Source: Dolichospermum sp. FACHB-1091
GTDB lineage: Bacteria; Cyanobacteriota; Cyanobacteriia; Cyanobacteriales; Nostocaceae
Assembly: GCF_014697585.1 (NCBI RefSeq)
Contig: NZ_JACJSB010000014.1
Location: 1-64,000 of the forward strand
Direction of reading: 5' to 3'
DNA: 64,000 bases
The notes beneath the pieces are model-generated. The model was not told the origin of the DNA, made no database searches, and saw only the letters and a program-made list of their open reading frames with translations. Of the stretch, positions 1 through 8,902 are shown piece by piece; position 1 is the stretch's first letter; every line of letters starts with the position of its first letter. A program made the position numbers and the translations under genes.

Positions 1-56
1 ACTGAAACTCCGATTTTTTTAGCAAATTCATGAGGTTTAAACATAAAGTCACTCAT
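1..56 (-). CDS. IS607-type serine recombinase (TnpA), N-terminal fragment cut by window edge
   Basis: Reading the minus strand from an ATG at 56 gives MSDFMFKPHEFAKKIGVSV and then the window ends. The pattern FKPHEFAKxIGVSV is the opening MerR-like helix-turn-helix of IS607-family serine recombinases (orfA). A second ATG at 44 may be the true start. Only about 18 codons are visible, so the call rests on that short motif. The usual partner gene tnpB would lie outside the window to the left. Confidence 0.6.
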   Translation of the reverse strand, partial: MSDFMFKPHEFAKKIGVS

Positions 57-73
57 AGGTGTGTCTATGAGTG
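50..73. repeat. 9-bp inverted repeat overlapping the recombinase start
   Basis: CACTCATAG (50-58) and CTATGAGTG (65-73) are perfect inverted copies with a 6-nt spacer. They lie over the start of the IS607-type recombinase gene, just inside the presumed end of the element. Further copies of TGTCTAT follow at about 62-90. IS607 elements lack classical terminal inverted repeats but carry short internal repeats at their ends that may bind the recombinase, so this may mark the element end. That role is inference. Confidence 0.4.
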
Positions 74-104
74 TACAGGTTTGTCTATTAAATTGTCAAC
101 TTAG

Positions 105-213
105 GACAAGCTCACCGATATTATCACTATTTCCTTATTCGCGGCAATAGCAGGCGCAAAGGATTGGGAAGATATTACGGAAGACCTTACCTTATCCTTT
201 TATCCTTTCTGAA
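105..213 (+). pseudogene. ISAs1-family transposase fragment
   Basis: The plus strand reads DKLTDIITISLFAAIAGAKD followed by WEDITED, in one open frame ending at TGA 211-213. This matches the N-terminal region of ISAs1 (H-repeat-associated) DDE transposases, which typically read 'L.DII.I...A.IAGA..WEDI'. No start codon and no catalytic domain remain, so it is a relic. It begins right after the end of the IS607-like sequence, which suggests the IS607 element landed in, or next to, an older ISAs1 copy. Confidence 0.6.
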
Positions 214-1048
214 ATTTCAGCCATGCCTGTTGTAGATAAGCAGGAGCAGGATTAGTGGCATCATAAATGACAATTACATTAGTTAAAGGTCTGCTGGGAG
301 GAACTAAAATAGTATTTTTGGTGGCTAAGGCTCTAGAAGCCCCACCATCTAAATTCATAGCTTCGTAACAGCCTATTGCTTTCATGGCCTCCGCTTCTTC
401 CTGCAAAGAGAGGGCGATTTCAAAGTTAGCTAAAATCAAGTTTTTCCGGTCTTGAGTGAAACCAATGGCCGTTCGGGTGCTATTACCCAACACAGAGGGA
501 TCTTTAAAACCTTCAATTTTGGGGTTGAGCCAAATTTCCCCCTGTCGCAGTAATCTCGGTCCACCAGTTAGGGAAAACCAATGTTTATTCCATTCTGGTC
601 TACCTTCTACTCTTGCTGTCACCATTTCCGGACTGTTACCAATTCCTAAGCCCAAGGTAGTACCAAAGTTTTCCCAAGGACGGTATTTCAGAAATTTTCC
701 CCCTGCTACCATGTTACCTATAACTGTTTTTTGGGGATTTTTGGCGGAAAATGTGCCATTGGCCACTACTGTAGCTGCACAACGCAGCACTAATTTATCA
801 AATTCTTCATCACCACTGGTTTTTTGAATTGTATTAGCAAAGCTGGCATTTTTGGCTAAACCCATTGTAATTAAGTTTTTTGGATCTGTGAGGTCAACTA
901 TGGTCTGATAAAAAGGGATACCATTAATTTGACTTTTGCTGACCTGTACAACTTGTCCGTAACTGGGTAATGTGATTGTTAATCCCTGTGCTAAGGTTGC
1001 TCCACTCAGAAATAAAAAGGATCTACGGCTGATTTTATTAATTGGCAT
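200..1048 (-). CDS. Tat-exported phosphodiester glycosidase (NAGPA/DUF2233 family)
   Basis: A 282-residue protein whose N-terminus (SRRSFLFLSGATLAQG) has the twin-arginine pattern followed by a hydrophobic stretch, so it is probably exported folded. The rest is a single domain of the phosphodiester glycosidase family (N-acetylglucosamine-1-phosphodiester alpha-N-acetylglucosaminidase-like). The C-terminal signature CYEAMNLDGGASRAL carries the conserved N-x-DGG motif. In cyanobacteria these proteins have no settled substrate; a sugar phosphodiester in the envelope is the family-based guess. ATG start at 1048. It stands alone and is divergent from the pseudouridine synthase gene 65 bp away. Confidence 0.8.
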   Translation of the reverse strand: MPINKISRRSFLFLSGATLAQGLTITLPSYGQVVQVSKSQINGIPFYQTIVDLTDPKNLITMGLAKNASFANTIQKTSGDEEFDKLVLRCAATVVANGTFSAKNPQKTVIGNMVAGGKFLKYRPWENFGTTLGLGIGNSPEMVTARVEGRPEWNKHWFSLTGGPRLLRQGEIWLNPKIEGFKDPSVLGNSTRTAIGFTQDRKNLILANFEIALSLQEEAEAMKAIGCYEAMNLDGGASRALATKNTILVPPSRPLTNVIVIYDATNPAPAYLQQAWLKFQKG

Positions 1049-1113
1049 AATTGATTTTTATTAACTCTGATTTCTTCTTTCTTTTTGTTTCTGACTCCTG
1101 ACTCCTATATTTT

Positions 1114-1698
1114 ATGAATAATTGCTATATCATTTTTCACAAGCCCTATGGAGTCCTGAGCCAATTTACTCAAGAAAGTCCTCAACATATCACTCTCAAA
1201 CAGTATATAGATATTCCTGACGTTTATCCTGTGGGGCGTTTGGACTGGGATAGTGAAGGATTGCTATTGTTAACAAATGATGGACAGTTCCAGCATCGTC
1301 TTGCTCATCCCCGATTTGGTCATCAACGTACCTATTGGGCGCAGGTGGAACGCATTCCTACCTTGGATGCAATTAATCAGTTACAAACTGGCGTAAAAAT
1401 TCAAGATTATCGCACTGCCCCCGCCCAAGTTAGGTTATTGTTAGAAGAACCATCGGTGACACAACGCATTCCCCCCATTAGATTTCGTAAAAGTGTTCCC
1501 ACGGCTTGGCTGGAAATTACCCTCACTGAAGGCAAAAACCGCCAAGTTCGTCGTATGACGGCCGCTGTGGGTTTTCCAACTTTACGGTTAATTCGGGTGA
1601 GTATTGCTAATATTCAATTACATGATTTAGCACCAGGACAATGGCGAGAACTTACTCCCACAGAACTCACTAGGCTTAATTATGCACCGGAAAAGTAA
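1114..1698 (+). CDS. rRNA pseudouridine synthase, RsuA/RluB/RluE family
   Basis: A 194-residue enzyme converting a specific uridine in rRNA to pseudouridine. The catalytic motif [17 protein letters not shown] (residues about 41-57) contains the conserved aspartate. A second family block is [21 protein letters not shown]. It begins directly with the catalytic fold ([13 protein letters not shown]) and has no S4 domain, which is the RluE layout rather than RsuA or RluB. RluE acts on 23S rRNA, but assigning the exact target is inference. ATG start, no clear Shine-Dalgarno sequence. Monocistronic by appearance. Confidence 0.88.
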   Translation: MNNCYIIFHKPYGVLSQFTQESPQHITLKQYIDIPDVYPVGRLDWDSEGLLLLTNDGQFQHRLAHPRFGHQRTYWAQVERIPTLDAINQLQTGVKIQDYRTAPAQVRLLLEEPSVTQRIPPIRFRKSVPTAWLEITLTEGKNRQVRRMTAAVGFPTLRLIRVSIANIQLHDLAPGQWRELTPTELTRLNYAPEK

Positions 1699-1920
1699 AT
1701 TAATCTACTGTCATACTCAATACCTTCGCTATTTTTTTATAAGTTGGGTTGAGCGCAGTAAAATCCAAGGGTTTGTGCCTATAGCACACTACGTTAACAT
1801 ACTTAAACCCAATCTAGGAATCAAGCTTTTGTGAATTTTGCCCTTAGGTAAAATACCAGTATTATCTCATATATTATCAATGCCAATTGATTCCTGAAAC
1901 AGGAAAATCAAGGAACTTCT

Positions 1921-3093
1921 ATGATGCTGATTTGCCCCCAGTGTACATTTCCCAACTCTGATCATAATAAATTCTGTCAAAATTGTGGCACTTCCCTAAC
2001 TGATAAAATCCGCCTTGATGCTAATAACGATATTGTATCAGATACAAATCGTTTTTACGATGGCAATATACCGTTAAGAGATATTCAGTCTCAACATATG
2101 CAAACTCTGACACAATCAGAAACTACTTATTCTCTGTTGTCTGTGTCAGAAATATATACGGATACGGTGGAAGTATCGTCTGGAGAAAATCCTGATTCTT
2201 CACTGACTATCTTGCAATTTGACAATCAAACGGAAGACAGAATTGTCAGTGATGAGATTACAAATATACCGTCATCCCCTCCGTTAATTAGTTGGGAATA
2301 TGCGGCATATACTGATACTGGTCGTCAAAGAAATCATAACGAAGACTATTTTGCTATTGATAGCAAAGTTCACAAACAAGAATTACCAGAAGGTGCTATT
2401 CTCACAAAGACGGGTTTATATATTCTCTGTGATGGTATGGGGGGTCATGCGGGAGGTGAAGTGGCCAGTAAATTGGCTGTGAATACTATCCGTAAATACT
2501 TTCAAGAAACCTGGACTAGCGCGGAATTACCTAACCAGGAAAGTATTAAAGAGGCGGTTTATTTAGCTAACCAAGCCATTTATGACCTGAATCAACAACA
2601 AGCCCGTTCGGGAATGGGGCGCATGGGTACTACTTTGGTAATGTTGTTACTTCAGGATCAGCAAGCAGCGATCGCTCATGTGGGAGATAGTCGTATTTAT
2701 TGCCTAACTCACAGGGAAGGACTAGTACAACTAACTATAGATCATGAAGTCGGTCAAAGGGAAATTTCCAGGGGTGTAGAACCAACTATAGCTTATGGCC
2801 GTGCCGATGCTTACCAACTCACCCAGGCTCTTGGTCCACGTGATCAAGATTACCTCCATCCCGATGTATCTGTTTTTGATATTCATGAAGATATGCTTCT
2901 GCTGTTGGTATCAGATGGTTTATCAGATAATGAATGCTTAGAAACTCATTGGCAAACTCATCTTCAACCTTTATTGAGTTATGATAGTGACTTAGAAATG
3001 GGTATTCAAGATTTAATTGAGTTGGGCAATGAATACAATGGTCATGATAACATTACGGCTATACTTTTACGAGTAAAAGTCTACCCATCTTAG
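1921..3093 (+). CDS. PP2C-type serine/threonine phosphatase with N-terminal zinc ribbon
   Basis: A 390-residue protein. Residues 5-23 form a CxxC...CxxC zinc ribbon (CPQCTFPNSDHNKFCQNCG). A Ser/Thr-rich linker to about residue 120 follows, then a PPM/PP2C phosphatase domain. The metal-binding motifs are visible: TDTGRQRNHNEDYF, LCDGMGGHAGGE, AHVGDSRIY, VSDGLSDNE and GHDNITAI. It should remove phosphate from Ser/Thr residues with Mn/Mg. The next gene, 50 bp downstream, is an FHA-Ser/Thr kinase with its own Cys-rich knuckle, so the pair is probably co-transcribed and reciprocal. Start chosen at the ATG-ATG at 1921. Confidence 0.9.
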   Translation: MMLICPQCTFPNSDHNKFCQNCGTSLTDKIRLDANNDIVSDTNRFYDGNIPLRDIQSQHMQTLTQSETTYSLLSVSEIYTDTVEVSSGENPDSSLTILQFDNQTEDRIVSDEITNIPSSPPLISWEYAAYTDTGRQRNHNEDYFAIDSKVHKQELPEGAILTKTGLYILCDGMGGHAGGEVASKLAVNTIRKYFQETWTSAELPNQESIKEAVYLANQAIYDLNQQQARSGMGRMGTTLVMLLLQDQQAAIAHVGDSRIYCLTHREGLVQLTIDHEVGQREISRGVEPTIAYGRADAYQLTQALGPRDQDYLHPDVSVFDIHEDMLLLLVSDGLSDNECLETHWQTHLQPLLSYDSDLEMGIQDLIELGNEYNGHDNITAILLRVKVYPS

Positions 3094-3143
3094 TCCGCTT
3101 TGTCCTCAATTTAGTTTTTTGTTCTCAGGCTTTAGGTTGTATT

Positions 3144-4400
3144 GTGATTACTTTGACCCTATTAGAAAAAATCACAAAAACGCCGCTCCAGCAGTGGTAC
3201 TTTGAGGATTCTACCGTCATTCGCATTGGTCGGGCGGTGGATAATCACGTTGTTTTGACTGATAATTTAGTTTCTCGGTATCATTTGGAACTGAAATTAG
3301 TTACCAGCACTAAGGAGGAAAATTGGGAGATCATTAGTCAAGGTACTAATGGAACTTTCCTGAATGGTTGTTTAATCACTAAATCTATAATAACTAATAA
3401 TTCTCTCCTGCAATTGGCGACAGGTGGCCCTTTAATCCAGGTACAAATTTTGAAATTATCCCCGACATTTGCTCCCCCTTTATCCTCCTCTGCTGGGAAA
3501 ATTAATCAGGGTATAAAACCAGTGTTTTCCGGTTCTCGTTGTACCCATGAGGGAAATGATCCGGGAAATGTCTTTTGTGTTCATTGTGGCCAACCAATTT
3601 TGGTACAAAATACTATTCGCCATTATCAAGTATTACGCACTTTGGGAAAAGGCGGGATGGGTACTACCTATTTAGCTTGGGATTCCACAGGTGAGACTAC
3701 CAATATACCACAATTACTAGTATTAAAACAAATGAATGCTGATATGGCAAAAATTCCCAAAGCACGAGAGTTATTTGAACGAGAGGCAAGTATTCTCAAG
3801 TACCTTACCCATGAGGGAGTTCCTAAGTATTATGACTTCTTTGTGGAAGACGGTAAAAAATACTTGGCCATGGAATTAATTCACGGACAAGATTTAGAAA
3901 AACGGATTTTGTTAACTGGACCTGTGATACCTCAACAAGCGATCGCCTGGATGGTACAAACTTGTGATATTCTGGATTATCTTCATGGCCAAGAACCGCC
4001 ACTAATTCACCGGGATATTAAACCAGCTAATTTAATGGTGCGGAGTGGCAATAATACTATTGTGGTTTTGGATTTTGGCGCTGTCAAGGAAATTGGTACA
4101 AAACCGGGAACAAGAATTGGTGCTGAAGGTTATTGCGCTCCTGAACAGGAACGCGGACAACCTCTTACCCAATCTGATTTATATGCTATCGGTCCAACGC
4201 TAATTTTTTTATTGACTGGGGAAAATCCTTTAAAATTTTATCGTCAAAAGGGGCGAAATTTTCGCTTTGATGTTAAAGGTATACCCACCATTACTAATCA
4301 ATTAAGACAGGTGATTGAATGCGTTACTGAACCTTTACCACGAGATCGCTATCGTACCGCACAAGAGTTAGCTCAGGCATTAAAATCAGTCAGCAGATAG
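3144..4400 (+). CDS. FHA-domain serine/threonine protein kinase
   Basis: 418 residues, GTG start. An FHA phosphothreonine-binding domain (about residues 25-105; GRAVDNHVVLTDNLVSRYHL) is followed by a partial zinc-ribbon (FCVHCG) and a eukaryotic-like kinase domain (about 155-418). Kinase motifs are the glycine loop LGKGGMGTTY, lysine LVLKQM, catalytic HRDIKPANL, DFG (LDFGAVKEI) and APEQ. No membrane segment is seen, so it is cytosolic. All catalytic residues are present. The FHA domain could bind the kinase's own phosphothreonines or those of a partner. It sits 50 bp after the PP2C gene, in the same direction. Confidence 0.9.
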   Translation: MITLTLLEKITKTPLQQWYFEDSTVIRIGRAVDNHVVLTDNLVSRYHLELKLVTSTKEENWEIISQGTNGTFLNGCLITKSIITNNSLLQLATGGPLIQVQILKLSPTFAPPLSSSAGKINQGIKPVFSGSRCTHEGNDPGNVFCVHCGQPILVQNTIRHYQVLRTLGKGGMGTTYLAWDSTGETTNIPQLLVLKQMNADMAKIPKARELFEREASILKYLTHEGVPKYYDFFVEDGKKYLAMELIHGQDLEKRILLTGPVIPQQAIAWMVQTCDILDYLHGQEPPLIHRDIKPANLMVRSGNNTIVVLDFGAVKEIGTKPGTRIGAEGYCAPEQERGQPLTQSDLYAIGPTLIFLLTGENPLKFYRQKGRNFRFDVKGIPTITNQLRQVIECVTEPLPRDRYRTAQELAQALKSVSR

Positions 4401-4747
4401 AAGAACTTGATGAGCGGTGAGGTTCAATTCGGGGAAAATTAGTGAAATTACTTGCTCATTGTCTCTAAAATGCTTTATTTGATATTCATCACCCGTTAAA
4501 GAAAAAACCGATACGGTCGGTTTTTTTTGGTTCACGAACGAATTTAGAAGCGCCAAAAGGTTGATAATCAACAATCCAGTATTCTTTAATCCCCATTTCT
4601 TCATAATCACTATATTTTCTATAGTAATCAACTCGCCAATTTGTACTGACAACTTCAATAAGTAATGGTACGGAATCACTTTGGACAACAGTTGACTCTT
4701 TCTCCCATAAGGGTTACTAATTTGGCTTTCGGTAAGGCTTGAACCAT
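4386..4747 (-). pseudogene. Decayed Uma2-family (DUF820) endonuclease-like gene
   Basis: In pieces, the minus strand encodes a typical Uma2 protein: start MVQALPKAK at 4747, a middle segment reading VPLLIEVVSTNWRVDYYRKY and then EEMGIKEYWIVDY, and an end segment KPTVSVFSLTGDEYQ to LTAHQVLLSAD with a stop at 4386. The middle and end segments are in different frames, broken at a run of eight A (plus strand T run 4521-4528); seven A would restore the frame. The N-terminal half of the domain is deleted. The gene is convergent with the kinase gene and overlaps its last 15 bases. Confidence 0.75.
4502..4528 (+). terminator. Rho-independent terminator-like hairpin after the kinase gene
   Basis: AAAAAACCGA (4502-4511), loop TACGG, TCGGTTTTTT (4517-4526) with the T run extending to 4528. 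It is shaped like an intrinsic terminator about 100 bp downstream of the PP2C/kinase pair. Because both arms carry A/T tracts it could work in both directions. It lies inside the decayed Uma2 gene, at the exact place where that frame is broken. Confidence 0.55.
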
Positions 4748-4953
4748 AATTTATCTGCCTTTATCAAGATGCCTGAGTATGTTACGATACTGAATGATCT
4801 ATTTTTATTGTGCTAAATCTATAATAGAATTATGGCAGAATTTCACCCACCATTAAAACAATGACAATCAGGCAAAAACCCATTGCCATGTTAACGGTAG
4901 GGGCATTTGCGCCAATCTGTACTATATAGAGATAGCTAGTATACAATAAATTT

Positions 4954-5350
4954 TTAGTCGTCGTCCCATGTTTCTACCGCCAGTAAATCCCCAATTGGAT
5001 CTTGGGTGCTAAATCCAAAGTCTAACAACTCTTGTTTCCAGTGTTGCCACTCATCGCCATAGAGTAAGGCAATCTTCCAAATTCTATCATTGGGTTTGAT
5101 AATATTGGATTCTACGAGTGATTGCACGTTACGTTGCAATTTCACCATTGGGTGAATTACTTGCTGAATCATAACCTCGGTGTATTTCAGATTTTTGTGT
5201 GTAAATGCTTGATTAAAACAGCTTTCCGTTAGCAATTATTACCTGTGCGTGGAGCAATTGATGGTTTGGCAAAGCTAGTCTTAACTTTTCCAGTATACCA
5301 TAACTAATGATAGTAAATTGCTTGAGAATTCGGTTTTGTACGGTAATCAC
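4954..5350 (-). pseudogene. Frameshifted conserved hypothetical gene
   Basis: The downstream frame (4954 to about 5217) ends ...NDRIWKIALLYGDEWQHWKQ...AVETWDDD. Upstream, the continuation lies in another frame: from a GTG near 5350 it reads VITVQNRILKQF, then GILEKLRLALPNHQLLHAQV and IIANGKLF. The two join smoothly as ...GKLF-NQAFTHKNLKYTEV... if one T of the TTTT run (plus-strand A run 5215-5218) is removed. The intact protein would be about 132 residues, soluble and rich in charged residues. I do not recognise the family. The break is either a true inactivating frameshift or a sequencing error at a homopolymer. Confidence 0.6.
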
Positions 5351-5421
5351 CACCACTAAAAGCCATTGATGCCAAACAGTAGTGATAATTATATCCAGCC
5401 AGCCTTAAAAAAGGTTTTTAG

Positions 5422-5466
5422 TCCTGTCATAGTTATCATAACGCAGTTATGATAACTATGACAGGA
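5422..5466. repeat. Perfect 21-bp inverted repeat with a 3-nt loop
   Basis: The left arm at 5422-5442 (TCCTGTCATAGTTATCATAA plus C) and the right arm at 5446-5466 are exact reverse complements, separated only by GCA. The arm also contains smaller symmetry (AGTTAT/ATAACT). Either strand would fold into an uninterrupted hairpin. It lies between the decayed hypothetical gene and the deaminase gene, with AT-rich flanks (AATTTTTGAATTTT on one side). It may be a transcription terminator, a small palindromic mobile element or a binding site; the sequence does not decide. Confidence 0.8.
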
Positions 5467-5526
5467 ATTTTTGAATTTTACTTGTGGGATAAATGTTTTG
5501 GTGGAAAGATCCTTAACTTATGGTTG

Positions 5527-6009
5527 TTAATCTCTGTATATTGGTGATAAGTCGGATATATTTTGGCTAATTCTTTCTGATTTACCAATATCTTCATACC
5601 AAAGCTGAGGATTAGTTTCAATAAAATTAATCATCATTTGTTCGCATTCGTCTAAACTTAAATCAACTACTTCCACACCATGAGATACCATGAACTCCTT
5701 AGCACCAGGAAAAGTTTTTGATTCTCCAGCAATTACCTTTTTGATCCCGAATTGTACCACAGCGCCAGCACATAAATAACAGGGCATGAGTGTTGAATAG
5801 AGTGTTGTACCTATATAGCTACCAATTCTCCCGGCATTACGGAGACAATCAATTTCAGCATGAGTGATAGGATCACTATCTTGTACCCTTTTATTGTGTC
5901 CTTGACCGATAATTTTGCCATCTTTGACAAGGACAGAACCAATGGGAATTCCTCCTTCTTGTCTACCTTGTTTAGCTTCAGCAATTGCAGCTTGCATAAA
6001 TTCGTCCAT
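5527..6009 (-). CDS. Cytosine deaminase-like nucleoside/base deaminase (FCY1-like)
   Basis: 160 residues of the CDA/zinc-dependent deaminase fold. The zinc and proton-shuttle motifs are present: HAE (THAEIDCLRNAG) and PCxxC (LMPCYLCAGAVVQFG). The C-terminal segment NPQLWYEDIGK resembles the tail of yeast cytosine deaminase (Fcy1), which ends in W-x-EDIG. That favours a free-base cytosine deaminase, or a related base deaminase, over guanine deaminase or TadA. It would act in pyrimidine salvage in the cytosol. ATG start at 6009. About 17 residues follow the DIG motif (SERISQNISDLSPIYRD), an extension not expected in the yeast enzyme. Confidence 0.8.
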   Translation of the reverse strand: MDEFMQAAIAEAKQGRQEGGIPIGSVLVKDGKIIGQGHNKRVQDSDPITHAEIDCLRNAGRIGSYIGTTLYSTLMPCYLCAGAVVQFGIKKVIAGESKTFPGAKEFMVSHGVEVVDLSLDECEQMMINFIETNPQLWYEDIGKSERISQNISDLSPIYRD

Positions 6010-6111
6010 TTGTCAATTCTCCTGAAGAAAAAATAACTGCTTGAGATGCTTCCCCGTAGAAAACTAATTTTTCCTACGTCCTAACACTTACTGATACGGA
6101 ACAATAATCAG

Positions 6112-7377
6112 ATGATGAAAATCAATAATCATAAATTAGCGGCTAAAAATATTAATACCAGGTTTTTAGAGCAAAACTTGGGCAATAAGGGTAAAGAATG
6201 GGTTGCAGCCTGTGGTATAATCGTTTTAATGCTGGGTGGTTGCACCAGTTTGAAGCAAACATCCTCACAAATTCAACCCGATAATGCTCAAACGCAAAAA
6301 AACACTGCACCCGCAACAGAAATTGCTCCTCCTCCTATCCTATCCTCCTCTGGAGATCCTAACTTTGTCGTTAAAGTAGTACAAAAAACCGGCAATGCTG
6401 TAGTTCGCATTGATTCAACTAGAACCGTCACTACTCAAGTTCCCGACCAATTTTCTGATCCCTTTTTTCGCGGCTTTTTTGGTGATAGAATCCCATCACA
6501 ACCCAGAGAAAGAGTAGAAAGAGGTAGCGGTTCTGGGTTTATAATTAATTCATCTGGACAAATTCTCACTAATTCTCATGTTGTAGACGGTGCTGATTTA
6601 GTTACAGTTACTCTTAAAGATGGCCGAACTTTTAAGGGTAAAGTATTAGGAGAAGACGCGATAACAGATGTCGCAGTTATTCAAATTGATGCGAATAAAT
6701 TACCCGCCCTAGCTTTAGGTAAATCTGACACTTTACAACCAGGAGAAGCTGTGATTGCTATTGGTAATCCTCTGGGTTTAAATAATACTGTTACCTCTGG
6801 AATTATTAGCGCCACAGATCGTTCTAGTAGTGATATTGGTGCGAGTGATAAGCGCGTTGATTATCTACAAACAGATGCAGCAATTAACCCCGGAAACTCC
6901 GGTGGACCATTATTAAATGCCCGTGGTGAAGTTATTGGCATGAATACAGCAATTATTCAAGGCGCTCAGGGTTTAGGATTTGCCATTCCTATTAATACTG
7001 CCCAAAAAATTGCCGAAGAATTAATTGCTAAGGGTAGAGTTGATCATCCTTATTTGGGAATACAAATGGTAACACTCACACCGGAAGTCAAGGAAAAAAT
7101 AATTACTAGATTTGGTGATAAAATAAATTTAGCCGCAAATCAAGGAATTTTATTGGTTAGAATTGTTCCTAACTCACCTGCTGCTATTGCTGGACTCCGT
7201 CCGGGAGATGTCATTAAAAGTATTAATAATCAACCAGTTTTGAAAGTTGATGAAGTTCAAAAATTAGTAGAAAATAGTAAAATTGGTATTCCTTTACAAG
7301 TGCAAGTTGAGCGCAATGGCAAAATTTTTCAAGTTTTAGTGAAACCAGCGCCTTTACCAGTTAACAAGGATAGTTGA
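6112..7377 (+). CDS. HtrA/Deg-family serine protease with lipoprotein-like signal
   Basis: 421 residues. The N-terminus has a hydrophobic segment ending LMLGGCTS, a possible lipobox, so the protein may be anchored to a membrane facing the periplasm. A trypsin-like domain follows, with His in LTNSHVVDGAD, Asp in ITDVAVIQID and Ser in NPGNSGGPLL, then one PDZ domain (about residues 315-410; GILLVRIVPNSPAAIAGLRPGD). This is the cyanobacterial HhoA/HhoB/HtrA type, used in quality control of envelope proteins under stress. Which paralogue it is cannot be decided here. ATG start at 6112 (ATGATG). Confidence 0.9.
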   Translation: MMKINNHKLAAKNINTRFLEQNLGNKGKEWVAACGIIVLMLGGCTSLKQTSSQIQPDNAQTQKNTAPATEIAPPPILSSSGDPNFVVKVVQKTGNAVVRIDSTRTVTTQVPDQFSDPFFRGFFGDRIPSQPRERVERGSGSGFIINSSGQILTNSHVVDGADLVTVTLKDGRTFKGKVLGEDAITDVAVIQIDANKLPALALGKSDTLQPGEAVIAIGNPLGLNNTVTSGIISATDRSSSDIGASDKRVDYLQTDAAINPGNSGGPLLNARGEVIGMNTAIIQGAQGLGFAIPINTAQKIAEELIAKGRVDHPYLGIQMVTLTPEVKEKIITRFGDKINLAANQGILLVRIVPNSPAAIAGLRPGDVIKSINNQPVLKVDEVQKLVENSKIGIPLQVQVERNGKIFQVLVKPAPLPVNKDS

Positions 7378-7839
7378 TATTTGGTTAGTTGCCTGTTGAT
7401 TTCTTGCCCAGATATATTGTCTTCCTACCCCCTGGGTAAAATTACCACGATTATAAAAAGCGATTCACACTATCATCTGAAACGTCTCCCAATATCTCTG
7501 CTAACCTACAGCACCCTGCAAACTTTGGCTCTGACAGCAAAAAATAAGGTGTAGAGGTCTAGATTGCATTGCGTTGTGGATGGTTTAGTGATTTCTCTAA
7601 TTGTCTGATACCTATACTTATGACTAGATTACCCATATTTATCAACGCACTATTTTGTTACTCTGTCAATGCGTAACTCCTAGTAACAAGAAATTGGTAA
7701 ACTGAAAGCCAATTATCCCAATTGCTAACCTATAGAATGAGGACTGATGAATTAGTTTTGTTAACGACGGCTAATTTATCGCTAACGTGATAAAAGATCA
7801 ACTTAACCTTAACTTTTACAATAGGAATATTTCACAAGC
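7378..7839. other. 462-bp intergenic region upstream of pdhA
   Basis: No open frame of note. It should contain the pdhA promoter. Near the gene there is a small inverted repeat, TTATC-GCTAACGT-GATAA, at about 7778-7795. I see no tRNA, no strong intrinsic terminator and no canonical TTGACA/TATAAT pair. Confidence 0.5.
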
Positions 7840-8877
7840 ATGATTCAAGAGCGCGTATTACCCACATTTAATAACGCCACAGTCCAAATTAGGAAAGAAG
7901 AAGGATTGGGCTTATACGAAGATATGACACTAGGTCGTTTATTTGAAGATAAATGTGCCGAAATGTATTATAGAGGAAAGATGTTTGGTTTTGTCCACCT
8001 ATACAATGGACAAGAGGCGGTTTGTAGTGGCATCATCAAAGGAGCAATGCGTCCTGGTGAAGATTTCGTTTCCAGTACCTACCGTGACCACGTTCATGCT
8101 TTAAGTGCTGGAGTACCCGCACGGGAAGTTATGGCGGAATTATTTGGTAAAGCCACAGGTTGCAGTAAAGGGCGCGGTGGTTCTATGCATATGTTTTCTG
8201 CCCAACACCGGTTATTAGGGGGTTATGCTTTCGTCGCTGAAGGTATTCCTGTGGCTGCTGGTGCGGCTTTCCAGTCCAAATACCGTCGGGAAGTTCTGGG
8301 AGACAAAACCGCAGACCAAGTAACTGCTTGCTTTTTTGGTGACGGTGCTGCTAACAATGGTCAATTTTTTGAAACCTTGAATATGGCAGCTTTATGGAAA
8401 TTGCCAATTCTCTTTGTGGTAGAAAATAATAAGTGGGCAATTGGTATGGCTCACGAACGAGCAACTTCCCAACCAGAAATTTACAAGAAAGCCAGTGTGT
8501 TTAACATGGTGGGTGTGGAAGTGGACGGAATGGACGTTTTAGCAGTCCGTCAAGTTGCTCAAGAAGCTGTAGCCCGCGCTCGTGCTGGTGAAGGTCCAAC
8601 TTTAATTGAAGCTATGACCTATCGCTTCCGGGGTCACTCTCTGGCGGACCCCGACGAACTCCGCAGTAAGGAAGAAAAAGAATTTTGGTTTGCTCGTGAC
8701 CCCATTAAAAAGTTAGCTGGTTATTTGCTGGAACAAAATCTAGCCACGGAAGCAGAACTCAAAGATATTGAGAGGAAAATTCAGGGTATTATTGAGGAAG
8801 CTGTTAAATTTGCTGAAAGTAGCCCTGAACCTGACCCTAGCGAGTTATATCGCTTCATTTTTGCCGAAGACGAATAA
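7840..8877 (+). CDS. pdhA: Pyruvate dehydrogenase E1 component, alpha subunit
   Basis: 345 residues. It carries the thiamine diphosphate-binding motif [20 protein letters not shown] (GDG...NN) and the E1-alpha blocks [28 protein letters not shown] and [16 protein letters not shown]. With the beta subunit it decarboxylates pyruvate and passes the acetyl group to the E2 lipoyl domain, feeding acetyl-CoA to fatty acid and glycolipid synthesis. The beta subunit gene is not adjacent, which is usual in cyanobacteria. ATG start; length is typical for the family. Confidence 0.95.
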   Translation: MIQERVLPTFNNATVQIRKEEGLGLYEDMTLGRLFEDKCAEMYYRGKMFGFVHLYNGQEAVCSGIIKGAMRPGEDFVSSTYRDHVHALSAGVPAREVMAELFGKATGCSKGRGGSMHMFSAQHRLLGGYAFVAEGIPVAAGAAFQSKYRREVLGDKTADQVTACFFGDGAANNGQFFETLNMAALWKLPILFVVENNKWAIGMAHERATSQPEIYKKASVFNMVGVEVDGMDVLAVRQVAQEAVARARAGEGPTLIEAMTYRFRGHSLADPDELRSKEEKEFWFARDPIKKLAGYLLEQNLATEAELKDIERKIQGIIEEAVKFAESSPEPDPSELYRFIFAEDE

Positions 8878-8902
8878 ATTAGGGACTGGGAACTAGGGAT
8901 TA

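Noticed and set aside
456-827. Plus-strand 123-codon open frame
   Set aside because: It is antisense to the phosphodiester glycosidase gene, which has clear family motifs; no recognisable protein features in this frame.
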